This document shows, one piece after another, positions 1-8,265 of a DNA stretch of 64,000 nucleotides. The notes beneath the pieces were generated by a model. That model saw nothing but the letters and a program-made list of their open reading frames with translations. It was not told the DNA's origin and did not search any database. Location: NCBI RefSeq assembly GCF_039503195.1, contig NZ_JBCJKP010000001.1, positions 5,456,001-5,520,000 on the forward strand, read 5' to 3'. The position numbers and the translations under genes were made by a program. This DNA comes from Streptomyces mirabilis. GTDB lineage: Bacteria; Actinomycetota; Actinomycetes; Streptomycetales; Streptomycetaceae. Each line of letters starts with the position of its first letter. Within the stretch, counting starts at the first letter, position 1.

Positions 1-938
1 CACCACACCCGGTGCACCGCGGCGGCCAGCTCGGCGGGGCCGGCGCCCGCAGTACGTCGGTACGCGCGCGCGTAGGCCCGCACCTTGGCCAGGTCCAGCG
101 CGCCGACGGGACGTACGAAGAAGATCACCGCGGCGCGTACGGCCTCCTCGGCGCGGGGATGGACGCCCAGCCGGTCCCAGTCGACGATCGCGGCCGGTTC
201 GCCGTCGCGGTAGAGCAGGTTGAAGGGGTGGAAGTCGCCGTGCACCCAGCCCACCGAGCCGCCCTGCGGGGGCCGTCGGTCGGCATGCCGCTCCAGAAGG
301 GCGCGCCGCTCCAGGAGCCGGTGCCGGGCCAGCTCGTCGAAGGCGTCGTGCGGGCGGTGGCGGCGTACCCGGGCGAGCAGGCGGTCGATGAGTGCGAAGG
401 TGTCCGCGGGGTCGGCCCCCCGGGCCGGATCCACCCCTTCCGCCGCCGCTGAGCCGCCCGCGCCGGCCCTCGCCGAGCCTTCCGTCGCCCCGGTGGCGTC
501 GGTCGGTCTCGCCGGGGTGCGGCCCTGCGTCGGCATCACCCGCTCCAGGCTCGCGTGGACGACGCCCAGGAGCGCCCCCAGCCGTGCGCACTGCTGCGTG
601 GTGAGCTGGCCGCCGTGCCGGTGCCGGCCGTCGATCCAGGGGTGCAGCGCGTACGCGTGGCCCCCGATGACGGCGACGGTGCGCCCGTCGGTGCCGGTCA
701 GCGGCGGGGCGACGGGGACACCGAGGTCCGCGAGACGCTGGGTCGCCCGGTGCTGGCGGGCGATCGCGGCCGGGTCGGCGGTCTCGGGGTCGAAATGGTG
801 CTTGAGGAAGTAGCGGCCGCGGGTGGTGCGCAGCCGGTAGCCGCGGTTGAGCAGCCCCTGTTCGACGGGGTCGCAGGTCAGCGCGGACCCGGCGGCGTAC
901 TGGCGGAGGAGGGCGCCCAGAGGGGGCGCGTGAGACAC
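1..938 (-). CDS. APH-family phosphotransferase (C-terminus outside window)
   Basis: The minus strand encodes a kinase of the aminoglycoside/choline phosphotransferase fold. It has an N-lobe beginning GALLRQYAAG, a central Ala/Gly-rich stretch of variable length, the catalytic loop GWVHGDFHPFNLL (Brenner-type HGDxHxxN) and then AAIVDWDRLG, which supplies the metal-binding Asp. The substrate cannot be read from sequence; many actinobacterial members are orphan small-molecule kinases rather than resistance enzymes. The start used is the GTG at 938. An in-frame GTG at 965 sits 7 nt after a TAGCAT hexamer and could be a leaderless start adding nine residues. The gene runs off the left edge, so the C-terminus is unseen. 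No partner gene is visible on this side. Confidence 0.8.
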   Translation of the reverse strand, partial: MSHAPPLGALLRQYAAGSALTCDPVEQGLLNRGYRLRTTRGRYFLKHHFDPETADPAAIARQHRATQRLADLGVPVAPPLTGTDGRTVAVIGGHAYALHPWIDGRHRHGGQLTTQQCARLGALLGVVHASLERVMPTQGRTPARPTDATGATEGSARAGAGGSAAAEGVDPARGADPADTFALIDRLLARVRRHRPHDAFDELARHRLLERRALLERHADRRPPQGGSVGWVHGDFHPFNLLYRDGEPAAIVDWDRLGVHPRAEEAVRAAVIFFVRPVGALDLAKVRAYARAYRRTAGAGPAELAAAVHRVW

Positions 939-972
939 CGGGGGTGGTGCGGATAAGCGCGGCACGCGCCAG

Positions 973-978
973 ATGCTA
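973..978 (-). promoter_or_regulatory. candidate -10 element for the phosphotransferase gene
   Basis: On the minus strand this reads TAGCAT, a good actinobacterial -10 hexamer. Transcription would start about 7 nt downstream, on the in-frame GTG at 965, suggesting a leaderless mRNA. No convincing -35 is visible. Confidence 0.35.
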
Positions 979-1041
979 GGGCACGAGCCGGGCCCCTGAC
1001 CTCGCGTTTGTCACAGACAGTCATCTTTGATCACGAGGCAG

Positions 1042-1464
1042 TCACAGGGTGCGCCGGAACTGGCGTTCCATGGCATCGTCCGCGGAATGGACGGTGGAGA
1101 ACTGGGGCTCGATGCTCAGATGGACCGGGTCGAAGGGCTCGCCGTCCATGAACCGTGGCGCGGGTCCGAACAACGCGCGGTGGGACGCGGTCGGCTCCAC
1201 GGCCTCGCACCGGCCCACGATCTGTACGGACCAGACGCTCTCGCCGGGTCCTGCCGAAGCCAGGTTGTCGGTGCCGTAGGCGACGACGCTCCCGAGGCAG
1301 GCCCGGTGGTAGCCGCAGCCTCGGTGCAGGCGCAACAGGACGCGGCCGTCCACCACGGCGTGGCGGGCGAGGGCGAGGAAGGGCATGGCGCGCAGGCTGG
1401 CGGCCAACCGGCCGTGGTCGGTACGGCCGAGGAGTTCCACGGCGAGCTCTTCGTCGTTGGGCAT
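1042..1464 (-). CDS. pyridoxamine 5'-phosphate oxidase (PPOX)-family flavin-binding protein
   Basis: A 140-residue protein beginning MPNDEELAVELLGRTDHGRL. The layout is the split-barrel of small FMN/F420-binding PPOX proteins: an N-terminal helix, the strand-turn around MPFLALARHAVVDGRVLLRL, and the typical GSVVAYGTDN and SVQIVGRCEAVE strands. Family members bind FMN, F420 or haem and perform diverse redox chemistry, so no substrate is assigned. The ATG at 1464 was chosen because the family's first helix starts there; a longer frame to 1572 adds residues that do not look like protein. It is a lone minus-strand gene; the next upstream gene (response regulator) ends at 1619. Confidence 0.8.
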   Translation of the reverse strand: MPNDEELAVELLGRTDHGRLAASLRAMPFLALARHAVVDGRVLLRLHRGCGYHRACLGSVVAYGTDNLASAGPGESVWSVQIVGRCEAVEPTASHRALFGPAPRFMDGEPFDPVHLSIEPQFSTVHSADDAMERQFRRTL

Positions 1465-1618
1465 GCCCCCAATTTCCGACACCTTGAAGGTCCCGGAAAA
1501 GAGGCACCCGCCCCTTGGAGAGGGGGCCAAAGGTCCCGAAATGCGAGGAGGGAAGTATCGGCGGGGCCCCACTGACTGACCCGTGTTCTTCGGCGCCGCA
1601 CACTCAGTGGTGCCGCAC

Positions 1619-2284
1619 TCAGTGGTGCTGCTTCTCCGCCTGGAGGCGTGCCACGTAGGCGGCGGCCTGGGAACGCCGTTCCATGCCCAGTTTGGACAGC
1701 AGGCTCGACACGTAATTCTTGATCGTCTTTTCGGCGAGATGCAGCCGCTCGCCGATCACGCGGTTGGTGAGCCCCTCGCCGATCAGGTCGAGGACCTTGC
1801 GCTCCTGCTCGGTGAGATGCCCGAGCTTGTCGTCGTTCCTGGCGTCGCCCCCGTGCCGCAGCCGCTTCAGGACCTGGGCGGTGGCCACGGGGTCGAGCAG
1901 CGACTTGCCGGCCGCGACAGCGCGTACGGCCGAGAGCAGTTCGGCGCCGCGGATCGCTTTCAGCACATAGCCCGACGCGCCCGCCATGATCGCGTCGAAA
2001 AGTGCCTCGTCGTCGGCGAAGGAGGTCAGCATCAGGCACTTGATGTCCTCGTTCCGCGACCGGATCTCGCGGCAGACCTCCACTCCGCTGCCGTCCGGGA
2101 GCCGTACGTCCAGGACCGCGACGTCAGGGGCCGCGGCCGGGATCCGCGCCAGCGCGTCGGCCGCCGTGCCGGCCTCGCCGACGACCTCGATGTCGTCCTC
2201 GCCCGCAAGCAACTCATGGACACCGCGGCGTACCACTTCGTGATCGTCGAGGAGAAATACGGTAATTTTTCCGCTTTCGGGCAC
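1619..2284 (-). CDS. NarL/FixJ-type orphan response regulator, DevR/DosR-like
   Basis: A 221-residue two-component regulator. The receiver domain (about 7-125) has the acidic pair D13-D14, the phospho-acceptor D59 in VAVLDVRLP, the conserved Thr in CLMLTSF and the Lys in SGYVLKAI. A LuxR-type helix-turn-helix follows (about 150-215: [20 protein letters not shown]). The sequence closely resembles DevR/DosR of mycobacteria and the S. coelicolor orphan regulator beside the bkd genes (SCO3818), which is known to be phosphorylated by the kinase of the SCO0203-SCO0204 pair. No histidine kinase lies next to it here. It is divergent from bkdA across about 380 bp. Start GTG 2284 gives [12 protein letters not shown]; upstream in-frame GTGs near 2302-2305 are possible. 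Confidence 0.88.
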   Translation of the reverse strand: MPESGKITVFLLDDHEVVRRGVHELLAGEDDIEVVGEAGTAADALARIPAAAPDVAVLDVRLPDGSGVEVCREIRSRNEDIKCLMLTSFADDEALFDAIMAGASGYVLKAIRGAELLSAVRAVAAGKSLLDPVATAQVLKRLRHGGDARNDDKLGHLTEQERKVLDLIGEGLTNRVIGERLHLAEKTIKNYVSSLLSKLGMERRSQAAAYVARLQAEKQHH

Positions 2285-2433
2285 AAAGTCAGTGTCACAC
2301 ACCACCCTTGGCCCTGCCGGGGGTGAACTCTTCCCGTGCCTGGGGTGACCGGGATAACGTGCCCGTGTTCCGGCCCCCTGCGAGGCTGTGACCAGTGCTG
2401 TGACCAGCGACTGTTCCCGACCTGCGTGCATTA

Positions 2434-2470
2434 CTTGGAAATCCGACTAATAAATAGTGGGAAGTCCAAG
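2434..2470. promoter_or_regulatory. imperfect inverted repeat in the regulator/bkdA intergenic region
   Basis: Within the 380-bp divergent region (2285-2664), arms at 2434-2448 (CTTGGAAATCCGACT) and 2456-2470 pair at 12 of 15 positions around an AT-only 7-nt centre. This AT-rich patch stands out in GC-rich DNA and could be an operator overlapping a promoter. No clear DosR box (GGGACTTTxGTCCC type) was found in the rest of the gap. The remainder holds no recognisable gene. Confidence 0.4.
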
Positions 2471-2664
2471 CAAAAACGCAGGTCAGGAGGGGTTTCACAG
2501 AATTGTGGAGCACTGGGTAACGTGGCCGTTGCAGGGCGCTCGCCGGGGCACCTGTCACGCCTGTTCCCGGCCGAGTGCACCCACCCCGTGCACGGGTACT
2601 TGGAACAGGCGAGCCGCACTGGCCACCCGGCAACCCCGGGGGCCGGACCGACGGAGGAGCACAC

Positions 2665-3915
2665 GTGACCGTGGAGAGCACTGCCGCGCGCAAGCCGCGA
2701 CGCAGCGCCGGTACGACCGCTGCGAAAAGCGGCGCCAGTACGACCGGTACGAAGAGCGCCGCGAGCAAGCGCACCAGCGCGGCCGGCAAGAAGTCACCGG
2801 GCGTACCCGGCGCACCTGGCGCATCGGGCCCCGGTCCCGAGCTCGTCCAGCTGCTGACGCCGGAGGGCGAGCGGGTCAAGGACGCCACATACGACCCGTA
2901 CGTCGCCGACATCACCCCCGAAGAGCTGCGTGGTCTGTACCGCGACATGGTGCTGACCCGCCGCTTCGACGCCGAGGCCACCTCGCTGCAGCGCCAGGGC
3001 GAGCTGGGCCTGTGGGCCTCGCTGCTCGGCCAGGAGGCCGCCCAGATCGGCTCCGGGCGGGCCACCCGCGAGGACGACTACGTCTTCCCGACCTACCGGG
3101 AGCACGGCGTCGCCTGGTGCCGCGGGGTCGACCCGACCAACCTGCTCGGCATGTTCCGGGGTGTGAACAACGGCGGCTGGGACCCGAACAGCAACAACTT
3201 CCACCTGTACACGATCGTCATCGGCTCGCAGACGCTGCACGCCACCGGCTACGCCATGGGCGTCGCCAAGGACGGCGCGGACTCGGCCGTGATCGCGTAC
3301 TTCGGGGACGGCGCCTCCAGCCAGGGCGACGTGGCTGAATCGTTCACCTTCTCCGCGGTCTACAACGCCCCGGTCGTGTTCTTCTGCCAGAACAACCAGT
3401 GGGCGATCTCCGAGCCGACCGAGAAGCAGACCCGCGTCCCGCTCTACCAGCGCGCGCAGGGCTACGGCTTCCCGGGCGTCCGGGTCGACGGCAACGACGT
3501 CATCGCCTGCCTGGCGGTCACCAAGTGGGCGCTGGAGCGGGCCCGCCGCGGCGAGGGCCCCACCCTCGTGGAGGCGTACACCTACCGCATGGGCGCGCAC
3601 ACCACCTCCGACGACCCGACCAAGTACCGGGCCGACGAGGAGCGCGAGTCGTGGGAGGCGAAGGACCCGATCCTGCGCCTGCGCGCGTACCTGGAGGCTT
3701 CGAACCACGCGGACGAGGGATTCTTCGCGGAACTTGAGGCCGAGAGCGAGGCGTTGGGCAAACGAGTACGCGAGGTCGTCCGCGCCATGCCGGACCCGGA
3801 CCACTTCGCCATCTTCGAGAACGTGTACGCCGACGGGCACGCGCTCGTCGACGAGGAGCGGGCCCAGTTCGCCGCCTACCAGGCGTCGTTCGCGGATGAA
3901 GGGGAGGGCAAGTAG
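2665..3915 (+). CDS. bkdA: branched-chain 2-oxoacid dehydrogenase E1 alpha
   Basis: A 416-residue E1 alpha subunit that decarboxylates branched-chain 2-oxo acids with thiamine diphosphate. The ThDP motif starts GDGASSQGD at residues 214-222 and ends near N243 (CQNNQWAIS). Substrate-channel features such as FPTYREHGVAW and YRMGAHTTSDDP match the branched-chain/pyruvate E1 family. The first 55 residues are a Lys/Ser/Ala-rich, probably disordered extension unlike the core. The GTG at 2665 is chosen because GGAGGAG lies 5 nt before it. bkdB follows after 2 nt and bkdC after another 10, so the three are one operon. In Streptomyces this complex supplies isobutyryl- and methylbutyryl-CoA starters for branched fatty acids and polyketides. 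Confidence 0.95.
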   Translation: MTVESTAARKPRRSAGTTAAKSGASTTGTKSAASKRTSAAGKKSPGVPGAPGASGPGPELVQLLTPEGERVKDATYDPYVADITPEELRGLYRDMVLTRRFDAEATSLQRQGELGLWASLLGQEAAQIGSGRATREDDYVFPTYREHGVAWCRGVDPTNLLGMFRGVNNGGWDPNSNNFHLYTIVIGSQTLHATGYAMGVAKDGADSAVIAYFGDGASSQGDVAESFTFSAVYNAPVVFFCQNNQWAISEPTEKQTRVPLYQRAQGYGFPGVRVDGNDVIACLAVTKWALERARRGEGPTLVEAYTYRMGAHTTSDDPTKYRADEERESWEAKDPILRLRAYLEASNHADEGFFAELEAESEALGKRVREVVRAMPDPDHFAIFENVYADGHALVDEERAQFAAYQASFADEGEGK

Positions 3916-3917
3916 CG

Positions 3918-4898
3918 ATGGCTGCGGAAAAGATGGCGTTGGCCAAGGCGATCAACGAGTCGCTGCGCACGGCCCTCGACACCGACCCCAAGGTCCTGAT
4001 CATGGGTGAGGACGTCGGCAAGCTCGGCGGTGTCTTCCGGGTCACCGACGGGCTCCAGAAGGACTTCGGTGAGGACCGGGTCATCGACACCCCGCTCGCC
4101 GAGTCGGGCATCGTCGGTACGGCGATCGGTCTCGCGCTGCGCGGCTACCGGCCGGTGGTGGAGATCCAGTTCGACGGTTTCGTCTTCCCGGCGTACGACC
4201 AGATCGTCACGCAGCTCGCGAAGATGCACGCGCGGGCGCTGGGCAAGATCAAGCTTCCCGTCGTGATCCGGATTCCGTACGGCGGTGGCATCGGCGCGGT
4301 CGAGCACCACTCCGAGTCCCCCGAGGCGCTGTTCGCGCACGTGGCGGGCCTGAAGGTGGTCTCTCCGTCGAACGCGTCGGACGCCTACTGGATGATGCAG
4401 CAGGCCATCCAGAGCGACGACCCGGTGATCTTCTTCGAGCCGAAGCGGCGCTACTGGGACAAGGGCGAGGTCACCACCGACGCGATCCCCGGACCGCTGC
4501 ACAAGGCGGTCGTGGCGCGCGCGGGCAGCGATCTGACGCTCGCCGCCTACGGCCCGATGGTGAAGGTCTGCCTGGAGGCGGCCGCGGCCGCCCAGGAGGA
4601 GGGCAAGTCGATCGAGGTCCTGGACCTGCGCTCGATGTCCCCGATCGACTTCGACTCCGTCCAGGCCTCGGTGGAGAAGACCCGCCGCCTGGTCGTGGTG
4701 CACGAGGCCCCGGTCTTCCTCGGTACGGGCGCGGAGATCGCCGCCCGCATCACGGAGCGGTGCTTCTACCACCTGGAGGCACCCGTCCTGCGGGTGGGCG
4801 GCTATCACGCCCCCTATCCGCCGGCGCGCCTGGAGGAGGAGTACCTTCCGGGCCTGGACCGGGTGCTCGACGCCGTCGACCGCTCACTGGCGTACTGA
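3918..4898 (+). CDS. bkdB: branched-chain 2-oxoacid dehydrogenase E1 beta
   Basis: A 326-residue E1 beta subunit. It opens MALAKAINESLRTAL and carries the conserved MGEDVGKLGGVFRVTDGL, DTPLAESGIVGTAIGLA and PYGGGIGAVEHHSESPE segments, and ends with the transketolase C-terminal domain around VLDLRSMSPIDFDSV. It pairs with the alpha subunit to form the ThDP site. The ATG follows the bkdA stop by 2 nt, and GGGGAGGG inside the end of bkdA is the ribosome site. Length and motifs are normal for the family and no defect is visible. Confidence 0.95.
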   Translation: MAAEKMALAKAINESLRTALDTDPKVLIMGEDVGKLGGVFRVTDGLQKDFGEDRVIDTPLAESGIVGTAIGLALRGYRPVVEIQFDGFVFPAYDQIVTQLAKMHARALGKIKLPVVIRIPYGGGIGAVEHHSESPEALFAHVAGLKVVSPSNASDAYWMMQQAIQSDDPVIFFEPKRRYWDKGEVTTDAIPGPLHKAVVARAGSDLTLAAYGPMVKVCLEAAAAAQEEGKSIEVLDLRSMSPIDFDSVQASVEKTRRLVVVHEAPVFLGTGAEIAARITERCFYHLEAPVLRVGGYHAPYPPARLEEEYLPGLDRVLDAVDRSLAY

Positions 4899-4908
4899 GG
4901 AGAGGGTC

Positions 4909-6369
4909 GTGACGACGATGACTGAGAACGCGTCGGGGCTCCGCGAGTTCAAGATGCCCGACGTGGGCGAGGGGCTCACCGAGGCGGAGATCCTCAAGTG
5001 GTACGTCCAGCCCGGTGACACGGTCACCGACGGCCAGGTCGTCTGCGAGGTCGAGACCGCCAAGGCCGCCGTGGAACTGCCCATCCCCTACGACGGCGTG
5101 GTGCGCGAACTCCACTTCCCCGAGGGGACGACGGTGGACGTGGGCCAGGTGATCATCGCGGTGGACGTGGGCGGCGGATCGGCACCCACCGAACAACCCC
5201 CCGCCGCCGTGGAAACCCCTGTGGCCGAGGCGCCCGCCGCCCCCACCCCCCAGGCACCGGTCGCCGAGGAACCCAAGCCCGAGGGCCGCACGCCGGTCCT
5301 CGTCGGGTACGGGGTGGCCGAGGCCTCCACGAAGCGCCGCCCCCGCAAGGGCGCCGAGGCCCCGGCCCAGCAGCCCGAGACGTTCCCGGCGGCGACCGTG
5401 ATCCAGGGCGAGCTCAACGGCCACGGGTCCGTGCCGGTCGGGCAGCGCCCTCTGGCCAAGCCCCCGGTCCGCAAGCTCGCCAAGGACCTCGGCGTCGACC
5501 TGGCCACGATCACGCCTTCGGGCCCGGACGGCATCATCACGCGCGAGGACGTGCACGCGGCGGTCGCACCGGCTCCGGCCCCCGAGCAGCCGGCGGTGCC
5601 GGCGGTGACGGCGTCCCCGGTTCCCGCCCAGGCCCAGGCTCCCGCTCCGGTCGTCACGTACGACACGGCGCGTGAGACCCGTATCCCGATCAAGGGGGTC
5701 CGCAAGGCCACGGCCGCCGCGATGATCGGCTCGGCGTTCACCGCGCCGCACGTCACCGAGTTCGTGACGATCGACGTGACGCGCACGATGAAGCTCGTCG
5801 AGGAGCTCAAGCAGGACAAGGAGATGCAGGGCCTGCGGGTCAACCCGCTCCTGCTCATCGCCAAGGCCCTGCTGGTCGCCATCAAGCGCAACCCGGACGT
5901 CAACGCGTCCTGGGACGAGGCGGCCCAGGAGATCGTGCTCAAGCACTACGTGAACCTGGGCATCGCCGCCGCGACCCCGCGTGGTCTGATCGTCCCGAAC
6001 ATCAAGGACGCCCACACCAAGACGCTCCCCCAACTCGCCGGGGCCCTGGGCGAGCTGGTGGCCACGGCCCGCGAGGGCAAGACCTCACCCGCCGCGATGC
6101 AGGGCGGCACGGTCACGATCACGAACGTCGGCGTCTTCGGCGTCGACACCGGCACGCCGATCCTCAACCCCGGCGAGTCGGCGATCCTCGCGATCGGCGC
6201 GATCAAGCTCCAGCCCTGGGTCCACAAGGGCAAGGTCAAGCCCCGCCAGGTGACGACGCTCGCGCTGAGCTTCGACCACCGCCTGGTCGACGGCGAACTG
6301 GGCTCCAGGGTCCTGGCCGACGTGGCGGCGATCCTGGAACAGCCGAAGCGCCTCATCACCTGGGCGTGA
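4909..6369 (+). CDS. bkdC: dihydrolipoamide acyltransferase (E2) of the branched-chain complex
   Basis: A 486-residue E2 with one lipoyl domain (about 12-87; lipoylated K52 in EVETAKAAVE), a Pro/Ala-rich linker, a peripheral-subunit-binding domain (about 182-217, RPLAKPPVRKLAKDLGV), a second Ala/Pro linker and the acyltransferase core (about 255-486). The active-site HxxxDG is present as H457-RLV-D461-G462. The E2 transfers the acyl group from E1 to CoA and scaffolds the complex. No E3 lies nearby, so dihydrolipoamide dehydrogenase must come from elsewhere. GTG 4909 is preceded by GAGGAGAGGG. A strong hairpin follows at 6401. Confidence 0.95.
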   Translation: MTTMTENASGLREFKMPDVGEGLTEAEILKWYVQPGDTVTDGQVVCEVETAKAAVELPIPYDGVVRELHFPEGTTVDVGQVIIAVDVGGGSAPTEQPPAAVETPVAEAPAAPTPQAPVAEEPKPEGRTPVLVGYGVAEASTKRRPRKGAEAPAQQPETFPAATVIQGELNGHGSVPVGQRPLAKPPVRKLAKDLGVDLATITPSGPDGIITREDVHAAVAPAPAPEQPAVPAVTASPVPAQAQAPAPVVTYDTARETRIPIKGVRKATAAAMIGSAFTAPHVTEFVTIDVTRTMKLVEELKQDKEMQGLRVNPLLLIAKALLVAIKRNPDVNASWDEAAQEIVLKHYVNLGIAAATPRGLIVPNIKDAHTKTLPQLAGALGELVATAREGKTSPAAMQGGTVTITNVGVFGVDTGTPILNPGESAILAIGAIKLQPWVHKGKVKPRQVTTLALSFDHRLVDGELGSRVLADVAAILEQPKRLITWA

Positions 6370-6400
6370 GCGCCGGCGCGCAGTGGGCGCGCGGCAAGAC

Positions 6401-6437
6401 GAAGGGGGCCCGTCGCGTTCGGCGACGGGCCCCCTTC
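6401..6437. terminator. convergent terminator between bkdC and the D,D-carboxypeptidase gene
   Basis: A perfect 16-bp stem (6401-6416 with 6422-6437, GAAGGGGGCCCGTCGC) closes a 5-nt loop. It lies between two gene ends that face each other and can serve both. Confidence 0.85.
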
Positions 6438-6471
6438 GGCTGTGGTGTCCGGGAACCACTCTGTCCGGGAA

Positions 6472-7368
6472 CTACTGGGCGAAGCCGTAGTTCAGGAGCT
6501 TGGTGGCGTCCGTGGCGCGCTGGGTGATCGAGGTCGACGCGAGGACCGTGCCGATGATCGTCTTGCCGTTGCGGGTGGCGGCGAAGACGAGGCAGTACTT
6601 GGCCTCGGGGCCGGAGCCGGTCTTCACGCCGATGGTGCCGCTGTAGCTGCTGAGCAGCGTGTTCGTGTTGGTCCACGCCGCCATGGTGCGGATGCTGCCG
6701 GTCTTCGTGACGGTCTTCGCCGTGTACGACTTGGTCTTCACGACCGTGCGGAACGTGGTGCTCTTCATCGCGCTGCTGGCGAGCTTCGTCAGGTCGCGCG
6801 GCGTCGAGTAGTTGCTGCCGTTGCCGATGCCGTCGAACGAGTCGAACTTCGTCCTCGTCATGCCGAGGCTCTTCGCCGTGGTGTTCATCTTGCCGATGAA
6901 CGACTTCACACGGGCGGCACGGGTGGAGCCCGAGCCGAACTTGTCGGCGAGCGCGTAGGCGGCGTCACAGCCGGACGGCAGCATCAGACCGTAGAGGAGC
7001 TGACGGACGGTGACCTTGTCACCGACGATCAGGTGGGCGGAGGACGCGGTGTTGGCGACGATGTAGTCGCTGTAGGCCTTCTGGATCGTGACCTTGGCGT
7101 CGAGGTTGAGGTTCGGCTGCGCGAGCACGACCTTGGCGGTCATGATCTTGGTGGTGGAACCGGTGGAACGCTGGGTGTCCGCAGCCTTGGTGTACAAGGT
7201 CTTGGCCGTGCCGTTGTTCATCACGTAGCCGCCGGCGGCGGCGATGGTGGGCGTCGTGACGGCCCCTGCGGGAGCGGCCCCGAAGGCTCCGGCCGCCAGT
7301 ACGGCGCCGGTGGTAACGGTGACAGCGGCGGCTCGGCGGAAACGCGTGCCCTTAATGCCGGTAATCAA
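6472..7368 (-). CDS. secreted D-alanyl-D-alanine carboxypeptidase (peptidase S11)
   Basis: A 298-residue serine-type D,D-carboxypeptidase that trims the terminal D-Ala of peptidoglycan stem peptides outside the cell. The N-terminus has Arg residues, a hydrophobic run and an Ala-rich cleavage region (to about 36). Active-site motifs are S71-TTK (SxxK), S132-GC (the SxN position, with Cys replacing Asn as is common in actinobacterial members) and K249-TG. The C-terminal beta-domain of larger PBP5-type enzymes is absent. The start is a TTG at 7368 with GGAG 8 nt upstream. The gene is monocistronic and convergent with bkdC. Confidence 0.9.
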   Translation of the reverse strand: MITGIKGTRFRRAAAVTVTTGAVLAAGAFGAAPAGAVTTPTIAAAGGYVMNNGTAKTLYTKAADTQRSTGSTTKIMTAKVVLAQPNLNLDAKVTIQKAYSDYIVANTASSAHLIVGDKVTVRQLLYGLMLPSGCDAAYALADKFGSGSTRAARVKSFIGKMNTTAKSLGMTRTKFDSFDGIGNGSNYSTPRDLTKLASSAMKSTTFRTVVKTKSYTAKTVTKTGSIRTMAAWTNTNTLLSSYSGTIGVKTGSGPEAKYCLVFAATRNGKTIIGTVLASTSITQRATDATKLLNYGFAQ

Positions 7369-7559
7369 AATGAACGCTCCGAATGCGCGAAATGCCCCTG
7401 GGAGAACGGCACATGACAGTGCCGTCTTACGTACGGACTAGTGAGGGGCCCAAAGGGATGCACGGAAGATGAGATGGAATTGTGTGACGTGGGTTACGCC
7501 GAGGGACGGGTGTTGGCCGCGTGAAACGCTACCGGTCCGCATCCTGGACGACGCACGAC

Positions 7560-7593
7560 CATGCGTACGTGTTGTATCTATGATGTGCGCATG
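7560..7593 (+). promoter_or_regulatory. leaderless promoter and candidate auto-operator of the GntR gene
   Basis: TATGAT (7579-7584) lies exactly 6 nt before the ATG at 7591, the geometry of a leaderless transcript. Flanking it, CATGCGTAC (7560-7568) and GTGCGCATG (7585-7593) form an inverted repeat matching at 8 of 9 positions and overlapping promoter and start codon. Confidence 0.45.
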
Positions 7594-8265
7594 CCTGCCG
7601 CGCCGTCCGTGTCCGCTCCGCCCGCCACGAAGCAACCCCCCGCCGCCGACCGTGTCTACGCCCACATCAAGCGCGGTGTCCTGGAACGTCGTTACGAGGG
7701 TGGGACGCTGCTCACCGAGGGCGAGCTCGCCGAGGCCGTGGGGGTCTCGCGCACGCCGGTGCGCGAGGCGTTGCTCCGACTCGAGGTCGAGGGCCTGATC
7801 AGGCTGTACCCGAAGAAGGGCGCGCTCGTCCTGCCCGTCTCCGCTCAGGAGATCGCGGACGTGGTCGAGACACGGCAACTCGTGGAGGAACACTCGGTCC
7901 GCAAGGCCGTACCCGCGTCGCCGCGTCTCATCGCGCGCCTGGAGGAACTCCTCGCGCAGCAGAAGGAGCAGGCCGCCGCGGGAGACCTGGCCGGCGCCGC
8001 CGTCACCGACCGCTGCTTCCACGCCGAGATCGTCCGCAGCGGCGGCAACGAGATCCTCTCCCGGCTCTACGACCAGTTGCGCGACCGGCAGTTGCGGATG
8101 GGCGTCGCCGTCATGCACGCGCACCCCGACCGGATCACCAAGACGCTCACCGAGCACGAGGCGATCCTCGAAGCACTGCGGTCCGGCGACGCGGAGGCGG
8201 CGGTCGACATCGTCCACGGTCACGTCAGCTGGTTCTCGAACCTGGCGCGGGGAGAGGTCCGATGA
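7591..8265 (+). CDS. GntR-family (FCD/FadR-subfamily) transcriptional regulator
   Basis: A 224-residue regulator with an N-terminal winged helix (about 20-85: DRVYAHIKRGVLERRYEGG ... GVSRTPVREALLRLE) and an all-helical FCD ligand-binding domain (about 95-220). The FCD metal-site residues are recognisable, including the HAEIVR segment and the later EHEAIL and HVSWFS helices. Such proteins usually respond to a carboxylic acid and control the adjacent transporter or catabolic gene. The MFS gene starts inside its stop codon (ATGA overlap), so the pair is translationally coupled and the transporter is the likely target. The ATG at 7591 fits the leaderless promoter better than an upstream in-frame ATG at 7561. 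Confidence 0.88.
   Translation: MPAAPSVSAPPATKQPPAADRVYAHIKRGVLERRYEGGTLLTEGELAEAVGVSRTPVREALLRLEVEGLIRLYPKKGALVLPVSAQEIADVVETRQLVEEHSVRKAVPASPRLIARLEELLAQQKEQAAAGDLAGAAVTDRCFHAEIVRSGGNEILSRLYDQLRDRQLRMGVAVMHAHPDRITKTLTEHEAILEALRSGDAEAAVDIVHGHVSWFSNLARGEVR

Noticed and set aside
2285..2664. DosR/DevR box in the bkd-regulator gap
   Set aside because: No GGGACTTTxGTCCC-like palindrome; only the different AT-centred inverted repeat was found.
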